Shown here one piece after another: positions 6,749-15,859 of a stretch of 34,597 nucleotides of DNA (its first letter is position 1; each line of letters opens with the position of its first letter). The DNA is from a virus. The stretch spans positions 1 to 34,597 of IMG/VR virus record IMGVR_UViG_3300010885_011044; one strand, 5' to 3'. The notes beneath the pieces were generated by a model that had not been told where the DNA came from, searched no databases, and saw only the letters and a program-made list of their open reading frames with translations. A program made the position numbers and the translations under genes.

Positions 6749-8401
6749 CTATACCGGGTAGCGAATAATCACGATGCCTGAACCACCTCTACTGTTCTTA
6801 GCGCCGCCACCGCCGCCAGTATTAGCCGTCCCATTCGTTCCAGTTGCCCCTGCGGCGCCACCACCACCAGAGCCACCGGCACCGTTCGATGTATCACCAA
6901 ATCCTCCACCTCCACCACCAACCGCATAAGTGCCTGCGGTATAAGTACTTGAAGGTGTTGTGCCTGCCAGTGTGATAGTCGTGCCAGCACCACCAGCAGC
7001 ACCTACTCCGTTGGTTGTAGACGCGCCTACTGCACCCGCGCCGCCTCCGCCTCCGCCGCCAGCAGTAGAACTGCCGCTCGTTGAACCGCCTCCGTTGTTA
7101 CCGATAGATGCGAGAGCGGTACCACCAGATACTGATGTTCCGTAACCAGCGCCTCCGCCAGAGCCACCAGCACCGCCCTGAAGGGTGCCACCTCCTCCGT
7201 TACCTCCACCGGGAGAAATAAACGGACCAACATACGAAGCGATACCTGATCCTTGAAGCGGATTAGTTGGAGAACCACCACCAACCACCACAGTCAAAGT
7301 TCCAACAGGAAGGTATGCGTTGGTTACCTGCAACACTCCACCAGCACCGCCGCCGCCATAGCCCGTAGTGCTGCCACCGCCGCCGCCGCCAATCACTACT
7401 AGGTCCACGAAACCGGACGCACTCACCACCAGCGAACCACTAGACGTGAACACATGCGTTTTATAGGTACGACCGTTCACACCATCAGTACCGTTACCTG
7501 TGTACGTCTGTGTGTTGTCACCACCACTCGCTGCTACTCCTGCTGCGCTGCCTGCGGTTACGGTACGAACAATCACAATGCCACTACCACCAGCAGCACC
7601 ATTCCCACCAGCCTGATTACCGCCACCACCGCCGCTGCCAGTATTCGGACTACCAACAACAGCCGCCACAGCACCGCCACCAGCACCCCCACCGCCGCTA
7701 CCGCCAGCGCCGCCCGTTACTGACGCACCACCACCGCCCCCACCACCATATGTGACGGCACTACCCGTGATGCTGGATGAAGTGCCAGCACCACCAGCGC
7801 CGCCCGTCGTACCTGCCCCGTTTGCGCCAATTGCTGAAGTTCCCCCACCACCGCCCCCGTTAGTGAGAGCGGCACCCAAGCCTCCATCAAAGCCACCAGC
7901 CACAGATTTGCCTAAATACAAACCCGGATATTGTCCATCTTTGCCGCCACCATTAGCACCATTGCCACCAACACCAATGCCGTTATTACCGTTACCTCCA
8001 CCAGACGCGACAAGGGCCGTTCCTATAACAGAATTACCGCCAACGCCTGCCAAGACATTGGCCCCAGTCCCCGCGCTTCCTCCAGCACCGATAGTCACGG
8101 TGTAACTTCCCGCGCTCAAAAATTGTGAAGTGAGAGAAACTAATTGTCCAGCACCACCGCCGCCGTTAGCCGCGTAGGCTGGCTGCGCTCCACCGCCCCC
8201 TCCAGCGCCTAGCATCAACACATCGACGACACCGGAATTACTCACAACTAGAGTGCCGCTCCCAGTGAATGTCTGTAACTGATACGTCAACCCACCCGAT
8301 GAGTACGTTGTAGTAGTCCCACCACTCACAGCGGCATAACGACCAGCGACCGGGATAGTAGAACCAGCACCCGCTGCCGTAGACAACTTAGATATAGCCA
8401 T
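6749..8401 (-). CDS. Glycine-rich fibre/adhesin protein with two tandem modules
   Basis: A 550-residue protein made of two copies of one module. Each has a short beta region (TFTGSGTLVVSNSGVVDVLMLG, or VFTSSGSLVVSASGFVDLVVIG), then about 180 residues of GGGG-rich sequence, and closes with GGSGIVIVR or GGSGIVIIR. Glycine-rich phage adhesins of this kind form polyglycine-type sandwiches at fibre tips and bind receptors. It starts in a TGATG overlap with a second gene that carries one more copy. The DNA is highly repetitive (CCACCGCC runs), so length variation by recombination is likely. Confidence 0.75.
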   Translation of the reverse strand: MAISKLSTAAGAGSTIPVAGRYAAVSGGTTTTYSSGGLTYQLQTFTGSGTLVVSNSGVVDVLMLGAGGGGGAQPAYAANGGGGAGQLVSLTSQFLSAGSYTVTIGAGGSAGTGANVLAGVGGNSVIGTALVASGGGNGNNGIGVGGNGANGGGKDGQYPGLYLGKSVAGGFDGGLGAALTNGGGGGGTSAIGANGAGTTGGAGGAGTSSSITGSAVTYGGGGGGGASVTGGAGGSGGGGAGGGAVAAVVGSPNTGSGGGGGNQAGGNGAAGGSGIVIVRTVTAGSAAGVAASGGDNTQTYTGNGTDGVNGRTYKTHVFTSSGSLVVSASGFVDLVVIGGGGGGSTTGYGGGGAGGVLQVTNAYLPVGTLTVVVGGGSPTNPLQGSGIASYVGPFISPGGGNGGGGTLQGGAGGSGGGAGYGTSVSGGTALASIGNNGGGSTSGSSTAGGGGGGGAGAVGASTTNGVGAAGGAGTTITLAGTTPSSTYTAGTYAVGGGGGGFGDTSNGAGGSGGGGAAGATGTNGTANTGGGGGAKNSRGGSGIVIIRYPV

Positions 8402-9264
8402 CAGACTGCCACCCTCACTATTACGATGCCGCTGCCGCCAGCCTTTGCGTCATTCAAGTCTGACCCACCGCCGCCGCCTCCAGTGTTTGCTGTCCCTGCT
8501 ACCGCTGCCGTTGAGTCACCTTGACCAGCGCCTCCGCCGCCTGACCCGCCAGCGCCACCAGTTCCTGACGGATCACCACCGCCACCACCGCCGCCGCCGC
8601 CGAATGCATACGATCCGGCTGAATATGTGCTGGCGGGATTTAATCCAGCAATAGTTGTCGTTGAACCGGCACCGCCAGCGCCGCCCGCCTGAACGGCTCC
8701 GGCGTTCCCTACTGCGCTAGACCCGCCACCTCCACCACCAGCGTAATTGCCGGAAATGGCTCCAGCCCCGCCGTTGTTTCCGAACGTCGCCACAAATGCC
8801 GTACCACCAGCGAGTGTGGAACCCCCTCCGCAGCCACCGCCGCCGCATCCACCGTCAACGCCCGCAAGCCGAGCCGGGTTGCTACCTCCACCTCCACCGC
8901 CACCGAGCATGGCAATCAGCCCAAGTTGTGTTGCTGAACCGCTGGCACCGGAATTATTGGAAGTTGTTGCACCGTTGGCACCACCGCCGCCAATTTTTAC
9001 CGTATAGGTTCCGACTGCTAAATATTGCTGAGCGGCATAAGCAGCCCCCGCGCCGCCACCTCCACCGCCATCGGAGTATCCACCACCGCCACCGCCGCCA
9101 ACAACCACGATGTCCGCGAACCCCGCACGGGTCACAGTCAAAGTTGAACTGCCCGTAAACGTTATGTACTTGTACCCGGTGTAGGTTCCCGTACTCGTAT
9201 CAGAGAAATTAGCGGCCCCAGCGACACCACTCAACCTGTTACCGCTGAGCGTGGAGAATGTCAT
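8401..9264 (-). CDS. Glycine-rich fibre/adhesin protein, single module
   Basis: A 287-residue paralogue of the next gene in the operon. After MTFSTLSGNRLSG there is one module: YKYITFTGSSTLTVTRAGFADIVVVG, a long glycine-rich body, and GGSGIVIVRVAV at the end. The N-terminal 30 residues are not glycine-rich and may attach it to the tail. It is coupled by TGATG overlaps on both sides. A receptor-binding or fibre-tip role is inferred from composition, module order and location. Confidence 0.72.
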   Translation of the reverse strand: MTFSTLSGNRLSGVAGAANFSDTSTGTYTGYKYITFTGSSTLTVTRAGFADIVVVGGGGGGGYSDGGGGGGAGAAYAAQQYLAVGTYTVKIGGGGANGATTSNNSGASGSATQLGLIAMLGGGGGGGSNPARLAGVDGGCGGGGCGGGSTLAGGTAFVATFGNNGGAGAISGNYAGGGGGGSSAVGNAGAVQAGGAGGAGSTTTIAGLNPASTYSAGSYAFGGGGGGGGGDPSGTGGAGGSGGGGAGQGDSTAAVAGTANTGGGGGGSDLNDAKAGGSGIVIVRVAV

Positions 9265-9599
9265 CAGGTGATCTCGCTTCCGAACACCGAGAACGAAACA
9301 GTCGAAGCAGACGCACTACACAACAGGTACTTATTGGTCGCGTCCAACGTCGCACCGAACGTCAGACCAACGGTGTCATTACCAGCGATCGAAGCCTGAT
9401 ACACGATGTAACCAGCCGCAACGAACGACGTCGTGGTAGACACAGAGATAGAGAATGTCGCTGCCGATGCACTCGTGTTACATACGGTGATCGTAGAAAC
9501 GACAGTCGCTGTCGATGCGGGGACCGTGTACAGGGTGTCGGCTGTACCTATAACCCCCGTGGATGCGATCGCACCAAGTCTTTTATACGAAGTAGCCAT
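9264..9599 (-). CDS. Fibre/baseplate-associated beta-rich protein
   Basis: A 111-residue protein starting MATSYKRLGAIASTG. The sequence is beta-rich with the pattern TLYTVPASTATVVSTITVCN and a closing SFSVFGSEIT. I recognise this as a widespread small virion protein found beside tail-fibre genes. The start at 9599 is preferred over TTG at 9608 because it follows the upstream stop after one base. It lies directly before the glycine-rich genes and is likely part of the distal tail. The function is not known. Confidence 0.7.
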   Translation of the reverse strand: MATSYKRLGAIASTGVIGTADTLYTVPASTATVVSTITVCNTSASAATFSISVSTTTSFVAAGYIVYQASIAGNDTVGLTFGATLDATNKYLLCSASASTVSFSVFGSEIT

Positions 9600-9600
9600 G

Positions 9601-10035
9601 TCAGGCAACCTTTCTCTTGTGGTATCGGGCCAAACTACATGCTTTACAGGAACGAGTGCCAGCAGGAGTTATATACAAGTTATCCCCAGCGTACTCGTGT
9701 CCGCTTGGGCAATGAGTTACCACAACGCTAGATCGCCTTTTGAGGTTCTCTTGGATTGTTGCAACTGCCAGATGATTAGGGTTAACGCACCTACGGTGCT
9801 CACACTCGCCACCCTTTTTGCATTTGTTTGGATCATGGCATAGATGGTCGATAGTCATCCCGTCTGGGATGGGACCATTGGCTCTCTCGTAAGCCCAGCG
9901 GTGCGCCCTGACGCCGTGGTTTTTGTAATCGTAGAAGCGACCGTAGCCGTTGGGGTAGAGACTCCCCGCCCAAATGGAGCAGCCAGAGGGCGCCTCTTGC
10001 ACCTTCTGGTCGAATCGAACCGCTGCATCTACCAT
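9601..10035 (-). CDS. HNH homing-type endonuclease in the tail operon
   Basis: A 144-residue protein. The N-terminal part has GCSIWAGSLYPNGYGRF and RAHRWAYERANGPIPDG. The HNH core is TIDHLCHDPNKCKKGGECEHRRCVNPNHLAVATIQEN. The tail is a zinc motif (CPSGHEYAGDNLYITPAGTRSCKAC) ending in a basic stretch. This is the AP2/HNH-like free-standing homing nuclease type that inserts between phage genes. It separates two virion genes yet keeps a TAATG overlap upstream and a one-base gap downstream, so it is fully integrated into the operon. Role: probably self-spread by cutting phages that lack it. Confidence 0.88.
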   Translation of the reverse strand: MVDAAVRFDQKVQEAPSGCSIWAGSLYPNGYGRFYDYKNHGVRAHRWAYERANGPIPDGMTIDHLCHDPNKCKKGGECEHRRCVNPNHLAVATIQENLKRRSSVVVTHCPSGHEYAGDNLYITPAGTRSCKACSLARYHKRKVA

Positions 10036-10547
10036 TACGCACCAATCAGGAGGAGCGGGTTGATGCCGCCCTCGTTAGATGATACTGGTTCCCAAATACT
10101 ATTGATGTACGACAGCATCATTTTGCTGTCAGTTTCAAGGATCGTCTGATTCGCTACCGGAGAAGCAGGGCGAGTAGCCGACGTGCATACCGTGATGTGC
10201 AGCGGTGAAGTATTCACATGCGCATTTGCCTCATCAGCATCAGTCGCAGTGAACACATGTTCGATGACAGCGTTCGATGAATGAGCAGTGATACTCGTAT
10301 CATCCGCTGCGCGACCATTCACCAGACCACTGTTGTAGACAGTCAGGACATTGGAAGATCGTGAAGTACAGAGAATCTTCTCCTCATTTGTCTTACCACG
10401 ATCAATGACAACGAAGAACGGCCTGCCACCAGTACCATCAGGCCAGTTAGTAAGGTCATCGCAGTAGATCGTGAGATTCGCAGTAGAACCGCCAAGCGCA
10501 GTAGTAAGTTGCGCTGCCTGAGCCGCGCCCTCGTAACTTCTTCTCAT
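10035..10547 (-). CDS. Virion structural protein, fibre-anchor type
   Basis: A 170-residue protein starting MRRSYEGAAQAAQL at the ATGA overlap. The pattern GGSTANLTIYCDDLTNWPDG, then RPFFVVIDRGKTNEEKILC, then HVFTATDADEANAHV recurs in phage proteins that anchor fibres or other side parts. The C-terminus (CTSATRPASPVANQTILETD followed by SIWEPV) matches the common tail-fibre closing motif. The gene follows the 624-residue tail protein. The structural role is likely; the exact position in the virion is not known. Confidence 0.68.
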   Translation of the reverse strand: MRRSYEGAAQAAQLTTALGGSTANLTIYCDDLTNWPDGTGGRPFFVVIDRGKTNEEKILCTSRSSNVLTVYNSGLVNGRAADDTSITAHSSNAVIEHVFTATDADEANAHVNTSPLHITVCTSATRPASPVANQTILETDSKMMLSYINSIWEPVSSNEGGINPLLLIGA

Positions 10548-12418
10548 TGAACCTCCTCGCAAACCAGCGTGAACAATCCCTGCCAAGAACGGCCATTAGC
10601 GGTGAGTTTCTCAGGATTCCACATGAAGTCCTTCCCATGCACCTGAAATGCCCTGCCTGATTCTTGCAGAGTGAACAGGTTCCCGTTCTCAACGAGAGAC
10701 ACCAGCGTGTCAAGGACAGCGAGACAGTCCCTCGTGTACTTCACGCCGTCGATCTCAATGTCCTCATAGTTCATGATCGGGAGAGTCCAGCGGGAAGCCC
10801 TGCCGCGCACAGGAATCGCACGCACTTCCCACCGAGTCATCACAGGACCAGCAGTAGTGGACGTAGACGACCGTTTCAGCACGAACCGTCCATCGAACCT
10901 GGAGAACTGAGTGCCGTCCAGTGAGATGTTGCCGGATCGAATAGTTCCCTGCTGGCTCATGTCAACGATACGGACATACCCAGTGGAGTCGTAGGCGATA
11001 TCCATGTCGATCTCGCCCTCAAGGGGAAGCCATTTCGCCTGCGAGTACAGGCCAGTCTTCAAGTCCTCCACGCTGAACGACATTGTCCCCTGCTGCAACC
11101 AGCCACCGGCCATCAGGTCGCTGCCCTCAATCCACACGCCCGAGCCGTTGATAGCGAACACTCGCTTGTCTTTGAACGTGACGACCGAGTTAACGACCTT
11201 GCCAGTCTCAGTGATAGCGCACATGTCCGAGGCGTAGGCAGGGGTCAACTGAGTGGTTGTCGATACGGAAAGGTCAAGCCGTCCAAGGCCGCACACCGTG
11301 CCCGTAGGAAACAGGTCGCTCTCCGACTCACCATAGGTGGACACCATCTCGCTCAACCCGTACCAGACGAACCTGTCCTGCCCCTCAAAGCACTTAACCG
11401 GGGCAGTAGTAGGGATCAGGGGACCGAGAGTCAGATCACCGCTGGAGCCGTTCTCAGTCGCTACCCGAATGCCCTTGTCAGTGCCGATCAGGATGAAGCC
11501 CAGATACTGATCAATGCAGTATCCGACCTCACCATCAGGAAGAGTGGCCGCGACAATGCACGGATTCAGCCCAGTGCCATCCTGCTTAATATTCACCCTA
11601 TGGACAACAGACCTGTCACCCATGCCACCCAGTACATAGATGCACGAGTTGCCGCTCGCCGACGACTGCCAGCGGAAACCAGTCTGAGGATGCGTGTATA
11701 TGAGCGTCCCAGCCCCACCGGCAGTTATGTCATACAGTTTGTTCTCCTTGCCAGCAAGAAGGTAGTCCTTCTCGTAAGCGATGAAGGAAGCATTCACATA
11801 CGTTCCCTTTAGCACAGGTGAAGCGGCAGGACCATTCGTTTGATACACCGTGCCGTCAGAAGAAAGAGTCGTAACCTGCAATGCAGTATTCGCAATATCA
11901 ATGAACGCGGCAGTACCCACAGTAGTTGAGGCTGACGGTGAAGACGCTGATACCGAGTTGTACCAGTAAATAATGTTTGAGTTCAGGACAGCAAGTTTCG
12001 TGTCATGAGTGGTAAGCCACACGCTCCCCGAATACGTACCCATCTTCCTCGTCTTAGGTAGCAGCGAAATCTCCCACTGAGTCCACGGATTGATACCGAA
12101 TGATTCCTTATAACGGTACGGAAGCGCGTTGTCTCGATCAACGTTCGACTGACCGGAACCAAGATGCCACGACTCTGCCTGCTGACGCCACACATCCTGA
12201 GGCAGAAGCAGAAGATCACGGGCACTTGAAGGGTTCCGCTGCTGCAACACCTCGAACGCCTCGCGCTTGTAACGGCCAGAGCCATACGCATCATCAGAAG
12301 TATTCAGCAGGTAAGGGACACCAGCAATGCCGACAACGCTAGGAGAGAACGAGGAAGGCAGAGCGACAGTAGTGAAACTGTACGGTTCGCTTAAAGTGTC
12401 AGTGATCTCCAATGCCAT
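10544..12418 (-). CDS. Large virion protein, possibly tail nozzle (beta-propeller-like)
   Basis: A 624-residue protein starting MALEITDTLSEPYSF. The body is built of repeated beta segments with hydrophobic-Gly-Thr alternation (for example YKRE..., SVWLTTHDTKLAVL, CIYVLGGMGDRSVVHRV, GFILIGTDKGIRVAT, DRFVWYGLSEM, KRVFAINGSGVWIE), resembling propeller blades. T7-like tail nozzle proteins have a propeller core, and the gene follows a candidate adaptor, so a nozzle is a reasonable inference. A minor tail protein is the alternative. It is coupled on both sides by TAATG and ATGA overlaps. Confidence 0.55.
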   Translation of the reverse strand: MALEITDTLSEPYSFTTVALPSSFSPSVVGIAGVPYLLNTSDDAYGSGRYKREAFEVLQQRNPSSARDLLLLPQDVWRQQAESWHLGSGQSNVDRDNALPYRYKESFGINPWTQWEISLLPKTRKMGTYSGSVWLTTHDTKLAVLNSNIIYWYNSVSASSPSASTTVGTAAFIDIANTALQVTTLSSDGTVYQTNGPAASPVLKGTYVNASFIAYEKDYLLAGKENKLYDITAGGAGTLIYTHPQTGFRWQSSASGNSCIYVLGGMGDRSVVHRVNIKQDGTGLNPCIVAATLPDGEVGYCIDQYLGFILIGTDKGIRVATENGSSGDLTLGPLIPTTAPVKCFEGQDRFVWYGLSEMVSTYGESESDLFPTGTVCGLGRLDLSVSTTTQLTPAYASDMCAITETGKVVNSVVTFKDKRVFAINGSGVWIEGSDLMAGGWLQQGTMSFSVEDLKTGLYSQAKWLPLEGEIDMDIAYDSTGYVRIVDMSQQGTIRSGNISLDGTQFSRFDGRFVLKRSSTSTTAGPVMTRWEVRAIPVRGRASRWTLPIMNYEDIEIDGVKYTRDCLAVLDTLVSLVENGNLFTLQESGRAFQVHGKDFMWNPEKLTANGRSWQGLFTLVCEEVQ

Positions 12419-13302
12419 TACATGCTCCGCACGATAGGCACGCGCTGGATAAGGCGAGCGGCCTCTTCCCAGATACGCATCTGGTGATCCTTCTCAACCA
12501 ACTGCGCGATAGACATGTTCGACCCACCGCCGACCTCACCGGCACGACGCGAATCACCCTGCTGCTGTACCTGATTGCGTCGGGACTCAGTCGTCCGAAG
12601 CAACGTCGCTAGGCATCCCAGAGTCGGGATATCGACCATCGTTGCTGACAGCCCGCACACGTCATTCACGTTGTCGTCAAGATTCGATGCCTGATGAAAC
12701 GGACTCTTGTACAGGAACTCGATATCAGTTCCCGAAGGAATGTTCCGAAGCAGGCGAATGATTGTTCCGCTCACCCCAGTCTGGATACGGTACGACTTCT
12801 CGGGTATGTCGATCCACACATCAGTAGTCCCCGGCATCCGGTAACGGACCCTCAGTATCCCAATCATGTCAAGCGCAGCAGTAGGTGCGTTATACGTCTG
12901 ATACGTAGGATCAACCGCTGCCTGCCAAGAGGCAATCTTGTACAGGCCATGCTCAGGCGTGGACAGGCGCAGAATCTCCTGATTCATCGTCTCGAACATG
13001 TACCAGTCAGTGACGCGAGGCTTGATCAGGACGAAGTCATCCGCAGACACGGCCTGCTTCGGAGAATTATCATAACCGGGAATCACAAACACGGTATTCG
13101 TGGACGCTTCAGTGCCTTTCACATACCAGACATTCAAGTCGCTGGAAAGAGCCATGCCGGCAGTGATGCCAGTTACGTCCAACTGCATCTTGATCTCAGT
13201 AGCACCAGCGACAGCATTCTCAGCGACCAAATTGATCTGCTCAGTCATCGACCCATACGCCATGCGCCGAGTATCCGAAAGCATGTCACGCATCGTTGTC
13301 AT
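12418..13302 (-). CDS. Putative head-tail adaptor (tail tubular A-like)
   Basis: A 294-residue protein starting MTTMRDMLSDTRRM at the ATGA overlap. It begins with helices, then a beta-rich middle (ITAGMALSSDLNVWYVKG, VRYRMPGTTDVWIDIPEKSY), and ends in a long helical region (GCLATLLRTTESRRNQVQQQ, MRIWEEAARLIQRVP). Helix-beta-helix proteins of about 200-300 residues placed before a large beta protein fit the adaptor of short-tailed phages. The assignment rests on architecture and gene order, with no diagnostic motif. Confidence 0.5.
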   Translation of the reverse strand: MTTMRDMLSDTRRMAYGSMTEQINLVAENAVAGATEIKMQLDVTGITAGMALSSDLNVWYVKGTEASTNTVFVIPGYDNSPKQAVSADDFVLIKPRVTDWYMFETMNQEILRLSTPEHGLYKIASWQAAVDPTYQTYNAPTAALDMIGILRVRYRMPGTTDVWIDIPEKSYRIQTGVSGTIIRLLRNIPSGTDIEFLYKSPFHQASNLDDNVNDVCGLSATMVDIPTLGCLATLLRTTESRRNQVQQQGDSRRAGEVGGGSNMSIAQLVEKDHQMRIWEEAARLIQRVPIVRSM

Positions 13303-14375
13303 GCCGCACTCCTCACCGTGTACCAGCCATCGCCCCACAGCCCAAGCAGGCGATTGAAGTAACGCTCGTACTTTACCGCTGTACGCACAAGACTGAACCG
13401 CTCAAACGCAATATCCCTGATACGCGCCCTATCAAGACTCGGTGCGGCGATAGCGGCATCCATGAACTCGCCGAGTGTCCTGCACCTGAACCCAGTGACA
13501 CCATCTTCTACAGTCTCAGTGAACGCACCCCAGTCAGTGGTGATCGCTGGAGTACCGCACATCATCGCCTCAGGAATCACCGTTCCATACGGTTCCACAT
13601 ACAGGGTGGGGGCAAAGATCGCCTTAGCGTTGCGGAACAGGTCAGCACGATCCAAGCCAACCGGACCCACATACTCCCCATACGAAGGCGGTGTCCCCAC
13701 ACCTGCGATGATCAACCGCTGCCCAAGACGTTCAGCGACCATGCTCGCAATGTGCGCACCCTTGCGTTCAATGAGCCTGCCAATGAACATGAGGTACTCG
13801 CCCTGCTCATCACCGGCACCATCACCAAGAGTGAAGTCGTCCTCATCAATGTAGCCGTGGATCACAGCGTCATAGAAGTTGCCGTCAAGCGTCGCAGCAT
13901 TCGTTGTCGTCGTCCCATACACGGTATGCATCCACGCATACGACTCAAACACCCGATACTTAGCAAACGTCCCCGGATACCCGATACCGAACTCAACAGT
14001 CATCAGATCAGGATTCATGTCAGCAATCTGCTTCTGAGCAGACCCACCGATAAGGCAGATGAAATCCTTCGGCTGCTTCCGCTTCGCTATCTCCAACCCG
14101 GCAGCAGTATTGAAACGAACCCAATGCGACAGCGAAGAATCAAACGACGACATCGTGTAATGAGTATCGCCGACAGCGGCAGCACGCTCATACTCGCTGA
14201 TGCACATGACATGCTCATCGCATTCAGCATTGTTCTGCTCACCTGAATACAAGTAGACAGTGTGGCCTGCCTGCTTCATCATCTTGCAGAACTTGCGTAC
14301 CTTCATCGTGAACGCGCACGCAGGATAGTCATCAGTTGTCTGAGTGAATGGCAGACCAACGACATGGAACCGCAT
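13299..14375 (-). CDS. Glycosyltransferase family 4, coupled to the collagen-like gene
   Basis: A 358-residue protein starting [14 protein letters not shown]. The second Rossmann domain is clear: YLMFIGRLIERKGAHI, RLIIAGVGTPP, and YVEPYGTVIPEAMMCGTPAITTDWGAFTETVEDG, with the E-x7-E donor motif intact (EPYGTVIPE). It is a retaining GT-B enzyme using a nucleotide sugar. It lies within the virion block, directly after and overlapping the collagen-like fibre gene, and before the adaptor. That position suggests it modifies a virion protein, with the neighbouring fibre as the obvious candidate. ATG 14375 is chosen; GTG 14378 is possible. Confidence 0.85.
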   Translation of the reverse strand: MRFHVVGLPFTQTTDDYPACAFTMKVRKFCKMMKQAGHTVYLYSGEQNNAECDEHVMCISEYERAAAVGDTHYTMSSFDSSLSHWVRFNTAAGLEIAKRKQPKDFICLIGGSAQKQIADMNPDLMTVEFGIGYPGTFAKYRVFESYAWMHTVYGTTTTNAATLDGNFYDAVIHGYIDEDDFTLGDGAGDEQGEYLMFIGRLIERKGAHIASMVAERLGQRLIIAGVGTPPSYGEYVGPVGLDRADLFRNAKAIFAPTLYVEPYGTVIPEAMMCGTPAITTDWGAFTETVEDGVTGFRCRTLGEFMDAAIAAPSLDRARIRDIAFERFSLVRTAVKYERYFNRLLGLWGDGWYTVRSAA

Positions 14376-15256
14376 CACATGCCGCCAAGCATCAGGATTG
14401 TGGGGATCGGATCGGAACCGACACCGGCAGGCCCAGACGGTCCAGAAGCACCAGTAGGTCCGGTAGGTCCAGCGACAGTGGAAGCAGCACCAGTAGGGCC
14501 AGAGGGGCCGCTAGGACCACTCGGGCCAGTAGCACCGGCAGGACCAGTCGCCCCACTCGGGCCGGTGGAACCAGTCGCACCAGTCGCACCCGCTGCACCA
14601 TTGGAACCAGCCGGTCCACTCGGGCCACTCGGACCAGAAGGCCCAGTCGCGCCAGTCGCACCGTTCGCGCCATTACTGCCAGACGCACCAGTCGCACCAG
14701 CAGCACCCGCAGCACCACTCGGGCCACTCGGGCCTGTCGGGCCTGTCGGACCCACAACGGGACCAGCATTCGTCCAACTACTCGTGTTAGCGGACCACAC
14801 GTACAGGTTCACGCCAATGATGTACGCATCGCCCGGAACGCCAGTAGCAGGAAGCAGACTGGTATTAGCGAGCGTGCCCTTCACATTCAGGCCAGTACCG
14901 ACCGGACCAGTAGGGCCAGTAGGACCGACATAACCCTGCGGGCCTGACGGACCAGACGGCCCCACCACACCCTGAGAACCAGTCGGCCCAGACACGCCAA
15001 TTGGACCCTGCGCCCCAGTAGGGCCAGTCGCTCCAGCCGGACCAGTAGGACCGGGAATCGTAGACGACGTACCAGACGGACCCTGCGAACCCGTCGCACC
15101 AGTCGCACCAGCCGGACCACTCGGACCACTAGGACCGGCAGGAACCCCGTTAACTTGCGACTGCACTGAATTAATAGCGTTAATGATCAGGTTCGTGTCA
15201 GACGTATGACCACTATCGCCAATAGCGCGATTCGGATCAGGCAAAGTCAACGGCAT
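14375..15256 (-). CDS. Collagen-like fibre protein
   Basis: A 293-residue protein. After an N-terminal helix ([18 protein letters not shown]) come two blocks of G-x-y triplets rich in GPS, GPT and GAT (about residues 41-120 and 170-280). They are separated by a small folded region ([30 protein letters not shown]). The C-terminus is [13 protein letters not shown]. Bacterial and phage collagen-like segments form stable triple helices and make rods in fibres. The many Thr in GPT and GAT triplets resemble the O-glycosylated repeats of spore collagen-like proteins. It is preceded by a TAGGAGATC ribosome site and is coupled to the glycosyltransferase gene. Confidence 0.85.
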   Translation of the reverse strand: MPLTLPDPNRAIGDSGHTSDTNLIINAINSVQSQVNGVPAGPSGPSGPAGATGATGSQGPSGTSSTIPGPTGPAGATGPTGAQGPIGVSGPTGSQGVVGPSGPSGPQGYVGPTGPTGPVGTGLNVKGTLANTSLLPATGVPGDAYIIGVNLYVWSANTSSWTNAGPVVGPTGPTGPSGPSGAAGAAGATGASGSNGANGATGATGPSGPSGPSGPAGSNGAAGATGATGSTGPSGATGPAGATGPSGPSGPSGPTGAASTVAGPTGPTGASGPSGPAGVGSDPIPTILMLGGM

Positions 15257-15264
15257 CTGATCTC

Positions 15265-15591
15265 CTAATACACATCCTGATAAGTGGAACTGTACGTATC
15301 CACAGGAACGACCTCACGCCAAGTGTAGCCAGCATCATCCAAAGCAGTGTATTCAAACGAACCAACATCGCAACGGAAATCAGTACCACCAAGAATGAAC
15401 GTGTGAACATTCACATCCTTGATCTCATTATTCTCAAACGTCTGCCGCTCAACCACAGTCCCATCGTCATAGATGATGACACTGTTCTGGGCAGGAGGGC
15501 CGAGGAAGAACTGCCACAACGGAGACACACCGGGACCGGGATCGACCCGAGGGCCATACGTTCCACGCCCAAGCAACTGAACAACAGCCAT
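15265..15591 (-). CDS. Virion-associated protein (hypothetical)
   Basis: A 108-residue protein starting [17 protein letters not shown]. It contains [24 protein letters not shown], then [12 protein letters not shown] and [18 protein letters not shown] recognise the combination of a Gly-Pro loop, a short beta hairpin and the C-terminal AGYTW motif from uncharacterised proteins in actinobacteriophage structural blocks, but not a function. The start is the ATG of the TGATG overlap with the basic gene upstream. A small tail or fibre-linked component is plausible. Confidence 0.6.
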   Translation of the reverse strand: MAVVQLLGRGTYGPRVDPGPGVSPLWQFFLGPPAQNSVIIYDDGTVVERQTFENNEIKDVNVHTFILGGTDFRCDVGSFEYTALDDAGYTWREVVPVDTYSSTYQDVY

Positions 15592-15857
15592 CAGCAGTCC
15601 CACGCCCTCAACGACTTATTGATACGGCTATTCGGATTCTTCGCAGTCTTAGCCGAAGTATTCACCCGCTTCATGCCCTCCATACGGGCACAGAACGACT
15701 TCCTGCGGGCAGCGGATTTAGGCGACTTCTTCGCTTCAGCCTTCTTCACAGGCGGCTTCAAGTTCATGCCCTGCTTCTTCGCAGACGCACGACCAGCAGC
15801 ATTCAATCCCCCTTTAGGGTTCTTGCCCGCTTTCCGCTGCCACGCAGGAGTAGCCAT
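15591..15857 (-). CDS. Small basic phage protein (AGKNPKGGLNAAGR family)
   Basis: An 88-residue, strongly basic protein starting MATPAWQRKAGKNPKGG. It has LNAAGRASAKKQ, LKPPV, RRKSFCARMEGM, and a C-terminal SRINKSLRAWDC. I recognise this order from a conserved small protein family in phages (DUF6321-like by memory; name not verified). The charge suggests binding to DNA or to the virion interior. It is preceded by a 44-residue Cys-rich gene with a two-base gap and coupled by TGATG to the next gene. Confidence 0.75.
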   Translation of the reverse strand: MATPAWQRKAGKNPKGGLNAAGRASAKKQGMNLKPPVKKAEAKKSPKSAARRKSFCARMEGMKRVNTSAKTAKNPNSRINKSLRAWDC

Positions 15858-15859
15858 GA

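Noticed and set aside
13296-14246. Open frame of 316 codons antisense to the glycosyltransferase
   Set aside because: The glycosyltransferase on the other strand has clear motifs and coupled overlaps; this frame has neither.
14400-15150. Repetitive GGACCAGT-like DNA as a possible repeat array
   Set aside because: It is the codon repetition of the collagen G-x-y triplets, in frame, with no constant spacers.
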